Source: Propionibacteriaceae bacterium
GTDB taxonomy: Bacteria > Actinomycetota > Actinomycetes > Propionibacteriales > Propionibacteriaceae
Assembly (NCBI GenBank): GCA_025965155.1
Contig: JAOPXN010000128.1
Location: forward strand, 1-56,240
Reading direction: 5' to 3'
Length of the DNA: 56,240 bases
The notes under the pieces: model-generated
Databases searched by the model: none
Told to the model about the DNA's origin: nothing
The model's input: the letters and a program-made list of their open reading frames with translations, nothing else
Shown here: positions 37,167 to 46,518 of the stretch, one piece after another
Numbering within the stretch: position 1 is the stretch's first letter
Layout: every line of letters begins with the position of its first letter
Translations under genes and position numbers: made by a program

Positions 37167-37442
37167 GTGCTGGCCGAGGCGTTGGAACACCTGGTCCGGG
37201 GCATCGTCAGCAACCCGGACGAGGTGCAGGTCAAGGACAAGGACCTGCGACGCGGCCGGATGCTGGAAGTCCGGGTGCATCCTGACGACATCGGCAAGGT
37301 GATCGGCCGCTCAGGCCGAACCGCCACCGCGCTGCGCACCGTCGTAGCCGCGCTGGCGGGTCGGGAACAGGTCCGGGTCGACTTCATCGACGTCGACCGG
37401 CGCTCCGGTCCCACCGGTAGCGGTGGCCGCGGCCGCCGCTGA
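37167..37442 (+). CDS. khpA: KH-domain RNA-binding protein KhpA
   Basis: This 91-residue protein is a single KH domain: LEHLVRGIVSNPDEVQV, then VRVHPDDIGKVIGRSGRTATALRTVV with the GRSG loop that grips RNA. KhpA (YlqC) pairs with KhpB in several bacteria as a global RNA-binding factor affecting cell size and division. The position between rpsP and rimM is conserved. The start is GTG 37167, two bases after the rpsP stop, suggesting coupling. A short Gly/Arg tail (SGGRGRR) follows the domain. Confidence 0.95.
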   Translation: MLAEALEHLVRGIVSNPDEVQVKDKDLRRGRMLEVRVHPDDIGKVIGRSGRTATALRTVVAALAGREQVRVDFIDVDRRSGPTGSGGRGRR

Positions 37443-37455
37443 CCCACTCTTCGTC

Positions 37456-37488
37456 GCGCCCCGATCTCCGCAAGGATGATCGGGGCGC
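37456..37488 (+). terminator. Strong 10-bp hairpin between khpA and rimM
   Basis: GCGCCCCGAT (37456-37465) pairs perfectly with ATCGGGGCGC (37479-37488) around a 13-base loop. CTTCGCGTTT follows, a poor T-tract. It may reduce read-through into rimM-trmD or protect the upstream mRNA. Confidence 0.6.
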
Positions 37489-37519
37489 TTCGCGTTTACC
37501 GCAAAAGTAAGGAGGCAGG

Positions 37520-38047
37520 ATGGCCCAGACGGTCGAGATCGTGGTCGGGGTGATCGGGCGCGCCCACGGTATCCGGGGCGACGTCAGCATCGACGTCCGT
37601 ACCGACGAGCCCGAGCTTCGCTTCCGGGTTGGCGCGGTGCTGCGGGCGGAGGACGGCAGCCGCGACTTCACCGTCGCGGCCGCCCGGGACCACTCGGGCC
37701 GGCTGCTGGTGAAGTTCGCCGAGCTAGTGGACCGCACCGCCGCCGAGGAGGCACGCGGTATCCGGCTGGTGGTCGACGTCCCCGCCGACGAGACGCCGGA
37801 CGAGGACGGCGTCTACTACGACCGTCAGCTGATCGGGCTTCGGGTGCTGGACGCGGCCGGCACTGAGGTGGGCACGGTCACCGCTGTCGTGCATCTGCCT
37901 GCTCAGGATCTGCTGGAGATCGACACGGCCAACGGCGCCCGGATGATCCCCTTCGTGGAGGCACTGGTTCCCGACGTCGACGTCTCGTCCGGCTGTGTCC
38001 GGCTCGCCGACGTCGCCGGGCTGCTCAGCGACGAGGACGACGCCTGA
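37520..38047 (+). CDS. rimM: Ribosome maturation factor RimM
   Basis: RimM binds S19 and helps mature the 30S head. The 175-residue protein has the N-terminal [16 protein letters not shown] block (G-R-x-H-G-x-x-G motif) and the C-terminal PRC-barrel with [16 protein letters not shown] and [16 protein letters not shown] 37520 follows a strong AAGGAGG ribosome-binding site. Its TGA overlaps the trmD ATG (TGATG), so the two are coupled. Confidence 0.97.
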   Translation: MAQTVEIVVGVIGRAHGIRGDVSIDVRTDEPELRFRVGAVLRAEDGSRDFTVAAARDHSGRLLVKFAELVDRTAAEEARGIRLVVDVPADETPDEDGVYYDRQLIGLRVLDAAGTEVGTVTAVVHLPAQDLLEIDTANGARMIPFVEALVPDVDVSSGCVRLADVAGLLSDEDDA

Positions 38048-39288
38048 TGCGGCTGGACGTCGTCTCGATCTTTCCCGAGTATCTGGCGCCGCTGCAGCTG
38101 TCCCTGGTCGGGAAGGCCATCGAGAATGGGCTGGTCGACCTCGCGGTCCACGACCTGCGGCAGTGGACCTCCGACCGGCACCGGACCGTCGACGACACCC
38201 CGTACGGTGGCGGGGCCGGGATGGTGATGAAGCCGGATCCGTGGGGTCTCATGCTGGACGAGATCGCGCCTGCGGAACAACAGCCCCGACCTGCGGAGCA
38301 ACAGCCCCGACTGATCGTGCTCACTCCGTCCGGTCGGCAGTTCAACCAGCGGCTGGCCGACGAGCTGGCCACCGAGCAGCACCTGATCTTTGCCTGCGGG
38401 CGTTACGAGGGCATCGACGCCCGAGTCGTGGAGCACGCGGCTACCCGGATGCGGGTCGACGAGATCAGCATCGGCGACTACGTGCTGAACGGCGGCGAGG
38501 CCGCCGCGCTGGTCATCATCGAGGCGATCGTGCGGCTCATTCCAGGTGTCGTCGGCAACCCGGAGTCCCTCGCCGAGGAGTCACATTCGGCAGGCCACGA
38601 AGGACTGCTGGAGTACCCGGTCTACACCAAGCCGCCGAGCTGGCGCGATCTGGCCGTCCCCGAGGTGCTGTTCTCCGGCCACCACGGCCGGATCGCGGCC
38701 TGGCGGCGGGAGCAGGCGTTGGCCAAGACCCGCGACCGCCGTCCCGACCTGCTACCGCCTGTTCACGGCGAGCTGGTGGTCGGGCCGGCGACGGCAGCGG
38801 ACGCGGGGGAGCTGTTCACCCTGCAGCAGGCGGCCTTCATGGCCGAGGGGCGGCTGAACGGGTCGTTCGACATCCCGCCGTTGACCCAGACCCTCGATGA
38901 GCTGCGGGACTCGCTCAGCCAGGAGAGCGGGCTTGCAGCCCGCGGCCATCAAAGCGTGCTTGCAGCACGCGGCCATCAAAGCGTGCTTGCAGCACGACTA
39001 GCTGGGCGCCTGGTCGGCTCGGTCCGCGGCCGGCTGGAGGCGGACGGCGCCTGGTACATCGGCCGGCTGATGGTGGCACCCGACCTGCATGGTGTCGGGA
39101 TCGGCGGCCGGCTGATGGACGCGATCGAGGCGCTGGCCCCCGAGGACGCCACCGAGTATCGCCTGGTCACCGGCGCGCTAAGCTCTGGCAGCCGGCGCTT
39201 CTACGCGCGCCGAGGCTATCGTGAGGCGTCCCGCGGCGTGGACCCCGCCGGCGTCGCAATCCTCACTCTGACGAAGCGGCTCCAATAG
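38047..39288 (+). CDS. trmD: tRNA (guanine(37)-N1)-methyltransferase TrmD fused to a GNAT acetyltransferase domain
   Basis: TrmD methylates G37 next to the tRNA anticodon and prevents frameshifting. Residues 1-238 are a full Trm[26 protein letters not shown], knot loops [10 protein letters not shown] (118-127) and [11 protein letters not shown] (141-151), and the C-terminal [21 protein letters not shown]. From about 241 to 413 a GNAT domain follows without a break: [43 protein letters not shown] (acetyl-CoA loop 348-354) and [17 protein letters not shown]. Most TrmD proteins end near residue 240-270. Two in-frame repeats interrupt it: AEQQPRP doubled at 76-88 and a nine-residue repeat at 296-317 within the GNAT part. 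The acetyl acceptor is unknown. Confidence 0.93.
   Translation: MRLDVVSIFPEYLAPLQLSLVGKAIENGLVDLAVHDLRQWTSDRHRTVDDTPYGGGAGMVMKPDPWGLMLDEIAPAEQQPRPAEQQPRLIVLTPSGRQFNQRLADELATEQHLIFACGRYEGIDARVVEHAATRMRVDEISIGDYVLNGGEAAALVIIEAIVRLIPGVVGNPESLAEESHSAGHEGLLEYPVYTKPPSWRDLAVPEVLFSGHHGRIAAWRREQALAKTRDRRPDLLPPVHGELVVGPATAADAGELFTLQQAAFMAEGRLNGSFDIPPLTQTLDELRDSLSQESGLAARGHQSVLAARGHQSVLAARLAGRLVGSVRGRLEADGAWYIGRLMVAPDLHGVGIGGRLMDAIEALAPEDATEYRLVTGALSSGSRRFYARRGYREASRGVDPAGVAILTLTKRLQ
38269..38310 (+). repeat. 21-bp in-frame tandem repeat in trmD
   Basis: Two 21-bp units (38269-38289, 38290-38310) with one mismatch encode PAEQQPR twice, in the loop between residues 73 and 90 of the TrmD domain. Confidence 0.8.
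38931..38997 (+). repeat. 27-bp in-frame palindromic minisatellite in the GNAT part of trmD
   Basis: Units at 38931-38957 and 38958-38984 differ at one base; a third, partial copy runs to 38997. Each unit junction holds GCGTGCT and AGCACGC arms around TGC, so the repeat can fold into hairpins. It encodes LAARGHQSV repeats at residues 296-317. Confidence 0.85.
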
Positions 39289-39335
39289 CTCGGCGCCGCT
39301 GCGGACCCGGCCTGCGAAAAAGAGACACCTGTCAC

Positions 39336-39354
39336 GCAGGCGAGCCTTACTTAG
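39336..39354. promoter_or_regulatory. Possible DtxR/IdeR iron box upstream of sdhC
   Basis: The 19 bases matching the reverse of CTAAGTAAGGCTCGCCTGC agree with the consensus TTAGGTTAGSCTAACCTAA at about 12-13 positions, best in the central AGGCT and outer half-sites. It lies 33 bases before the sdhC start, where a regulator could act. The match is partial and the call is tentative. Confidence 0.3.
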
Positions 39355-39374
39355 CGAATCGTTCACGGCAGATC

Positions 39375-39380
39375 TAGGGT
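39375..39380 (+). promoter_or_regulatory. Candidate -10 of a leaderless sdhCAB promoter
   Basis: TAGGGT ends six bases before the sdhC GTG at 39387. No Shine-Dalgarno precedes that codon other than the overlapping AGGG. Confidence 0.4.
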
Positions 39381-39386
39381 GGGTCC

Positions 39387-40096
39387 GTGGCAACTGTTTC
39401 TCTGACCCCTGCCAAGAAGGCAGCAAGGTCGACTGTGGCGCTCAAGGCGCTGATGGCCGTTACCGGCCTGATCATGCTCGGGTACCTGATCGCCCACATG
39501 TACGGCAACCTGAAGGTGTTCTCGGGTCGGGCGTCCTTCGACAACTACGCCCACCACCTGCGCGACATCGGCGAGCCGGTGCTGCCACACACAGGGCTGC
39601 TCTGGATCATCCGGGTCGTGCTGCTGGTGAGCGTGATCCTGCACGCGTACGCGGCGATCGCCCTGTGGCGTCGCGCCAGAGTCGCACGCGGTGGGACCAA
39701 GCGCTACGTCAGCCCGAAAGCCAGGCGCGGCGTGCAGCGCAGCTACGCCTCGTTCACGATGCGCTGGGGCGGCGTGATCATCGCCTTGTTCGTGATCTAC
39801 CACCTGCTGCACCTGACGGCCAACGTGATCGCGCCGGGTGGCGCGGCCGGCAGCCCCTACCAGCGCGTGGTGAATGGCTTCCAGATCTGGTGGGTGGTGC
39901 TGTCGTACACGATCGCCATGATCGCGGTCGGCCTCCATCTGCGGCACGGCACCTGGAGCGCCCTGACGACACTGGGTGCCAACACGAGCGCTGCTGCCCG
40001 CCGTCGCATCAACGCCTTGGCCTACGTGGTGGCCGCTGTGATCACGATCGGCTTTCTGCTGCCCCCGTTCGGAATTCTCTTGGGACTGGTGAAGTA

Positions 40097-40097
<1 letters not shown>
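39387..40097 (+). CDS. sdhC: Succinate dehydrogenase cytochrome b subunit, five-helix diheme type
   Basis: SdhC anchors the succinate dehydrogenase complex in the membrane and passes electrons to menaquinone through two hemes. The 236-residue protein has five hydrophobic helices (about 18-36, 69-92, 121-145, 165-187 and 210-234) and candidate heme-ligand His residues in [27 protein letters not shown] and VGLHLRHG. No SdhD is present, as expected for the single-anchor type found in Actinobacteria and Bacillus. The start is GTG 39387; the stop TAA overlaps the sdhA ATG (TAATG). Confidence 0.95.
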
Positions 40098-42073
<1,976 letters not shown>

Positions 42074-42134
42074 GCCTGGGCATCATCGGCGGACGACGAC
42101 TGAGGAATCAAGAGCAACCAGTGAGGAAGCACAA

Positions 42135-42881
42135 GTGAACATCACGTTGCGGGTCTGGCGGCAGCCCAACGCAGAGACCGAGGGCCGGATGGTGACCTAC
42201 GGTGTCGAAAACGTCTCCGAACACATGTCGTTCCTGGAGATGCTGGACGTGCTCAACGAGCGGCTGACGCTGGAAGGCGACGACCCGATCGCGTTCGACC
42301 ACGACTGTCGGGAAGGCATCTGCGGCCAGTGCGGCGTCGTGATCGACGGGCAGCCGCACGGTCCGCTGCAGACCACCACCTGCCAGTTGCACATGCGGTC
42401 CTTTGCCGACGGCGCCGTGATCGATGTCGAACCGTGGCGGGCCGAACCGTTCCCCGTGATCAAGGACCTGGTGGTGGACCGGGGCGCCTTCGACCGGATC
42501 ATCCAGGCCGGTGGGTACATCAGCGTGCCGACCGGGTCGGCACCGGACGCACACGCCACCCCGGTGCCTAAGACCGATGCGGACATGGCTTTCGATGCGG
42601 CGACCTGCATTGCCTGCGGAGCGTGCGTCGCAGCCTGCCCGAACGGCTCAGCCATGCTCTTCACCGCGGCCAAGGTGACGCACCTCAACCTGCTGCCGCA
42701 GGGCCAGCCGGAGCGGTACTCGCGGGTGGCCGGCATGGTCGCCCAGCACGACGAGGAGGGTTTCGGGGGCTGCACCAACATCGGTGAGTGCACCGCGGTC
42801 TGCCCGAAGGGCATTCCTTTCGAAACCATCTCCTTCCTCAACCGCGATCTGCTCGGCTCACTGATCAAGGGCAACCGCTAG
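42135..42881 (+). CDS. sdhB: Succinate dehydrogenase iron-sulfur subunit
   Basis: SdhB carries electrons from SdhA to SdhC through three iron-sulfur clusters. Cys58, Cys63, Cys66 and Cys83 form the [2Fe-2S] site ([14 protein letters not shown]). Cys158, Cys161, Cys164 and Cys168 ([12 protein letters not shown]) and the [14 protein letters not shown] block at 213-225 form the [4Fe-4S] and [3Fe-4S] sites. The 248-residue protein starts at GTG 42135 with GAGGAAG five bases upstream. The 61-base gap after sdhA contains nothing else notable. Its TAG stop shares the palindrome CTAG with the stop of the convergent gene. Confidence 0.97.
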   Translation: MNITLRVWRQPNAETEGRMVTYGVENVSEHMSFLEMLDVLNERLTLEGDDPIAFDHDCREGICGQCGVVIDGQPHGPLQTTTCQLHMRSFADGAVIDVEPWRAEPFPVIKDLVVDRGAFDRIIQAGGYISVPTGSAPDAHATPVPKTDADMAFDAATCIACGACVAACPNGSAMLFTAAKVTHLNLLPQGQPERYSRVAGMVAQHDEEGFGGCTNIGECTAVCPKGIPFETISFLNRDLLGSLIKGNR

Positions 42882-43765
42882 GCCAGCTTCTTCGCCGCGG
42901 TGGTCATCATCGCGTAGAAGGGGTGCCTCTGCATGCCGTCGACCGGGCTGGCGCCCACGTAGTAGGCGTTGTCGTCCTGACCCTGCGCTACCCGGACCAT
43001 GATCACCAGCCGGTCTCCGACCGGCAGCAGACCGACGTTCTCGAACGTCCCGTTCTCTGCCGGCTGGCCGGGCTCGAGATAGACCAGGTCGTAGACAGCT
43101 CCGTTAGCCTGCCCGGCCTTGATGCTGGTTGGCTGCGGCTGATTCCCGGCGGCGGGGCGGAGCGCCCGGTAACCCCTGCCGTCCAGCCGGGTGGCGCAGT
43201 CGCTCAGCCAGCCGACGTACCGTGCCTGCGCCTGAGCGGTCTGGGCGGCGTCGTCGAACTGCAACGTCAGCGTGTAGACGTCCGGAAACCGGCCGCGCGG
43301 GCTGTCGGCCCGGTCGCCGCGGAAGTTCCGCGGCAGCGCCTGGCGGGCGCCCAGCAGCGATGCTGGACCCGCCTGGCACGCGGACAGCTCGTCCGGCTGC
43401 CGACCAAGATCAGTGTTGGTGATCGTGACCGTTTCGTAGTTGGTACCCAGCGGTACCTCGGCCGCGGTGAGCAGGTCTGTGTCGACGATGTGCCGGGCAG
43501 CCGGCGTGGACGGCTGCGGCACCGCGCTGATCGTCGACTCGACGGCCGGGCTTGGCTGGCGGTCAGCGCCCAGTCCCGACCCGGAGAGGATCGCTCCACC
43601 CGCAAGGACCACTGCTGTCGCCACCGTGGCCGCGACCAGTCCGTGCCGGCGCCGGCGCCGCTGGGTGCCCCGCGCCCGAATGTGAGCGGCGGGAATCGGG
43701 TCGGCGTACTCCTCGCCGAACCGGGCCAGCTCGGCGAGCTCGGTGAACGTGTCGCGCTCAGCCAT
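42878..43765 (-). CDS. Membrane protein of unknown function coupled to an ECF sigma factor
   Basis: The 295-residue protein has a short cytoplasmic N-terminus (about 40 residues, [20 protein letters not shown] then Arg-rich), one membrane helix (about 42-60, [19 protein letters not shown]) and an external domain of about 230 residues with three Cys (CQAG, DCAT). Its ATG overlaps the stop of the sigma factor gene by eight bases, so the two are made together. This is the position of an anti-sigma factor, but the cytoplasmic part is short and lacks the HxxxCxxC zinc motif, so an atypical regulator or a simple target gene are both possible. I recognise no family. Confidence 0.75.
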   Translation of the reverse strand: MAERDTFTELAELARFGEEYADPIPAAHIRARGTQRRRRRHGLVAATVATAVVLAGGAILSGSGLGADRQPSPAVESTISAVPQPSTPAARHIVDTDLLTAAEVPLGTNYETVTITNTDLGRQPDELSACQAGPASLLGARQALPRNFRGDRADSPRGRFPDVYTLTLQFDDAAQTAQAQARYVGWLSDCATRLDGRGYRALRPAAGNQPQPTSIKAGQANGAVYDLVYLEPGQPAENGTFENVGLLPVGDRLVIMVRVAQGQDDNAYYVGASPVDGMQRHPFYAMMTTAAKKLA

Positions 43766-44255
43766 GGTGAGACTCCTCGGATGTGTCGTCGGCGAGCAGG
43801 AGAGCCAGCGCAGCCCGTCCGCGTGACAGCCGTGCCTTCACAGTGCCGACCGGTGCGCCCACCTCATGGGCGACATCGGCGACGGACAGGTCGCACAGGT
43901 GATGCAGCACGATCGCTCGACGCTGCTCCGCGGGCAGAGTCTGCAGGGCTCGGGCCAGCGCCACCCGGGTGACGTCGGGCTCGGGCGGTGCGATGGGTGC
44001 GTGGGCTCGGTCCGGGGGCAGCAACGCCTTACGTGCCTTGCGCCAGCGGCTCACCGCCAGCCGGTAGGCCACCGTCCGTACCCATGCCTCGGGGGACTGG
44101 TCGGTGTCGAGAGTCCGACGCTTGTCCCAAGCCCGCACGAATGCTTCCTGCACACAGTCCTGGGCCTCCGTAAGGTTCCCGCACATCGCGTAGATCTGTC
44201 CCACCAGCCGGCGGAAGGAGGTCTGGTAGAAGGCGTCGAACGTCTCCTCGTCCAT
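43758..44255 (-). CDS. ECF sigma factor, SigE-family type
   Basis: The 165-residue protein has sigma region 2 (FDAFYQTSFRRLVGQIYAMCGNLTEAQDCVQEAFVRAWDKRRTLD, residues about 6-50; WVRTVAYRLAVSRWRK) and region 4 (LPAEQRRAIVLHHLCDLSVADVAHEVGAPVGTVKARLSRGRAAL, about 105-150), with no region 3, as in extracytoplasmic-function sigma factors. ATG 44255 is used because AGGAG lies five bases upstream; a further ATG is three bases away at 44258, and the frame stays open much longer through non-conserved residues. It directs RNA polymerase to a small regulon, presumably including its own operon. The signal is unknown. Confidence 0.9.
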   Translation of the reverse strand: MDEETFDAFYQTSFRRLVGQIYAMCGNLTEAQDCVQEAFVRAWDKRRTLDTDQSPEAWVRTVAYRLAVSRWRKARKALLPPDRAHAPIAPPEPDVTRVALARALQTLPAEQRRAIVLHHLCDLSVADVAHEVGAPVGTVKARLSRGRAALALLLADDTSEESHHG

Positions 44256-44542
44256 CATCGCTCCTAGGGTCGTTGCTGGAATCATGCCCGGCTTCGACGG
44301 AGCGTGCAGGGCGATCCCGCTCATCGGCGGTCTCTTCCCGTACGGGCGTGGCCGGGAGACCGCTCGCCCAGCGCGGTTGGTGGAAAGCTCATGTTCCCCA
44401 GTACGCCGGCCGAGCGGCTCTGGTTGCATCCGCATCCAAGGCGGCTCACCGGCCGGTGGCCCAATAGGTAGGATCAATCGGATCAGGTGACCGGACCGCA
44501 TGGGGCATCCTGCGGTTCTCCCACAGGGTTGAGGAGCGACGT
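44256..44542. other. Noncoding region between divergent sigma factor and aldo/keto reductase genes
   Basis: About 290 bases with no supported gene. It holds the AGGAG ribosome-binding site for the sigma gene, a TAGGAT hexamer (44469-44474) that could be a -10 for the reductase with a leader of about 65 bases, and GAGGAG before the reductase ATG. No GGAAC/CGTC pair at ECF-type spacing was found. Confidence 0.4.
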
Positions 44543-45574
44543 ATGGAGTACGAACTACTGGGCAGCAGCGGGACGGCTGTCTCGCGGCTGACGTTGGGCA
44601 CCATGACGTTCGGTGACGAGACACCGGAGGAGGCCGCCTTCACCCAGCTGGACACCTTCTGCGAGGCAGGCGGCACCTTGATCGACACCGCCGACGTCTA
44701 CACCGCCGGTGAGAGCGAGTCGATCATCGGACGATGGCTGCACGCCAGGCCGGGCCGTCGTCGCGAGGTGGTGATTGCCACCAAGGGACGTTTCCCGACC
44801 GACAACAGCCCGACCGGTGTCGGCCTGTCCCGGCGGCATCTCAGCGATGCACTTGATGCCTCGCTGAGGAGGCTTCAGGTCGACACCATCGATCTGTACC
44901 AGATGCACGCCTGGGATCCGTACACGCCGATCGAGGAGACTCTCCGGTTCGTCGACGACGCCGTCCGGGCGGGCAAGATTCACTACTTCGGTCTCTCCAA
45001 CTTCACCGGATGGCAGATCGCTCAGACGGCGGAACGGGCACGAGCCGCGGGGCTGACCGCGCCAGTGACGCTTCAGCCGCAGTACAACCTGCTGGTGCGC
45101 GACATCGAGCTGGAGATCATCCCCGCCAGTGAGGAGTACGGGCTCGGCCTGCTGCCCTGGTCGCCGCTCGGCGGTGGCTGGCTGACCGGGAAGTACCAGC
45201 GAGACGTGCGTCCCACCGGCAGCACCCGGCTGGGCGAGAACCCCGAGCGCGGGATGGAGGCCTACGACCGCCGCAACTCGGTCGAGCGCACCTGGGACGT
45301 GATCGACGCCGTCCGCACGGTCGCCGAGCAGCGTGGCGACTCGATGGCGCAGGTCGCCCTGGCCTGGCTGGTGGACCAGCCCGCCGTCACCTCGGTGATC
45401 ATGGGCGCCCGTACCCAGGAGCAGCTGGAGCAGAACCTCGCCGCGGCCGGCGTGCACCTCAGCGAGGAGGAGCTGGACCTGCTGTCGAACGCCGGCCGGC
45501 CTGCACCGGATGACTACCCGTACGGGGGTCCGGGCGAGGCCCAGCGCAGTCGCAAGATCGAGGGGGGTCGGTAA
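44543..45574 (+). CDS. Aldo/keto reductase
   Basis: The 343-residue TIM-barrel protein reduces carbonyl compounds with NADPH. The catalytic tetrad is visible: Asp48 and Tyr53 in LIDTADVY, Lys81 in VIATKGR, and His122 in LYQMHAW. GLSNFTGWQI and PLGGGWLTGKYQ are further family blocks, and the C-terminal NADP-binding region includes VIMGARTQEQLEQN. It resembles the general YajO/Tas-type reductases. The substrate is unknown. It lies two bases before an NAD-dependent epimerase gene and may be co-transcribed with it. Confidence 0.92.
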   Translation: MEYELLGSSGTAVSRLTLGTMTFGDETPEEAAFTQLDTFCEAGGTLIDTADVYTAGESESIIGRWLHARPGRRREVVIATKGRFPTDNSPTGVGLSRRHLSDALDASLRRLQVDTIDLYQMHAWDPYTPIEETLRFVDDAVRAGKIHYFGLSNFTGWQIAQTAERARAAGLTAPVTLQPQYNLLVRDIELEIIPASEEYGLGLLPWSPLGGGWLTGKYQRDVRPTGSTRLGENPERGMEAYDRRNSVERTWDVIDAVRTVAEQRGDSMAQVALAWLVDQPAVTSVIMGARTQEQLEQNLAAAGVHLSEEELDLLSNAGRPAPDDYPYGGPGEAQRSRKIEGGR

Positions 45575-45576
45575 CC

Positions 45577-46446
45577 GTGGCCACCGTTGCCATCACCGGA
45601 GCCGCGGGCAAGACCGGGCGGGTAGTCGTACGCCACTTCCTCGAGGAGGGCTACACCGTCGTGCCGATCGACGCGACCGGTGCTGCCGGCGGGTACGGGG
45701 AGTTCGCCCAGGACGTCGGCGTGGGCCTGGTCCGCGCGGACCTCACCGACTTCGGTCAGACGGTGGACGTGCTCCGAGGCGTCGACGACATCGTGCACCT
45801 GGCCGCTATTCCGGCACCCGGCCTGTTCCCGGCCAGCACCACCTTCACCCAGAACACGGCCATGAACTTCAACGTGTTCTCCGCCGCGCAGCTGCTCGGG
45901 ATCCACAAGGTGGTGTGGGCGTCCAGCGAGACAACGTTCGGACTGCCTTTCGACATCCCGCCGCTCTATGCGCCGATCGACGAGCACCATTACCCCTTGC
46001 CGACCAGCACCTACGCGCTCTCGAAGGTGGTAGGCGAGACCATGGCGGTGCACTTCGCGGAATGGACCGGCGGCAGCTACATCGCGTTGCGGCTGTCCAA
46101 CGTGCACCTGGAGTCGGACTACGAGCGGGTCCCGGGGTACCAGGACGACTTCGCGCTGCGACGCTGGAACCTCTGGGGCTACGTCGACGCCCGCGACGTC
46201 GCGCAGGCGTGCCGACTGGCGGTGACCGCTGAGCTGCCCGGCGCCCACAGCTTCGTGATCGCTGCGGCCGACACCATCATGGCTGCCAGCAACGCCGAGC
46301 TGCTCGCCGACCAGTTCCCCGACCTGGAGCTGAGGCGTCCAGTCGGTGAGCACGAGACCCTGCTGGCCATCGACAAGGCGCGGTCACTGCTCGGCTATGA
46401 CCCTCAGTTCAGCTGGCGTGACTACGTAACGATCAACCCTGGGTAA
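45577..46446 (+). CDS. NAD-dependent epimerase/dehydratase family protein
   Basis: The 289-residue extended-SDR protein has TGAAGKTG at residues 7-14, LTDFGQTVDVLRGVDDIVHLAA, the catalytic Tyr/Lys pair in YALSK (about 145-149) and a Ser in WASSETTFG. RLSNVHLESDY and YVDARDVAQACRLAV complete the usual pattern. These enzymes epimerise, reduce or dehydrate nucleotide sugars and related compounds. The start is GTG 45577, two bases after the reductase stop (GTAACCGTG), so the pair is one operon. The specific reaction is not assignable. Confidence 0.88.
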   Translation: MATVAITGAAGKTGRVVVRHFLEEGYTVVPIDATGAAGGYGEFAQDVGVGLVRADLTDFGQTVDVLRGVDDIVHLAAIPAPGLFPASTTFTQNTAMNFNVFSAAQLLGIHKVVWASSETTFGLPFDIPPLYAPIDEHHYPLPTSTYALSKVVGETMAVHFAEWTGGSYIALRLSNVHLESDYERVPGYQDDFALRRWNLWGYVDARDVAQACRLAVTAELPGAHSFVIAAADTIMAASNAELLADQFPDLELRRPVGEHETLLAIDKARSLLGYDPQFSWRDYVTINPG

Positions 46447-46518
46447 CCATCTGGCGCTGCGGCTCAGCCCAGGGCGAACAGCGGCTCGGGAGTCCACTGC
46501 GGGTGCCATCCTCGGTGG

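Noticed and set aside
39665-40096. Upstream extension of sdhA through sdhC in another frame
   Set aside because: The region is fully explained as sdhC; SdhA homology starts at the ATG 40097 that overlaps the sdhC stop.
44259-44624. N-terminal extension of the ECF sigma factor (123 residues)
   Set aside because: The extension is Pro/Arg-rich, unlike any sigma region, and a Shine-Dalgarno supports ATG 44255.
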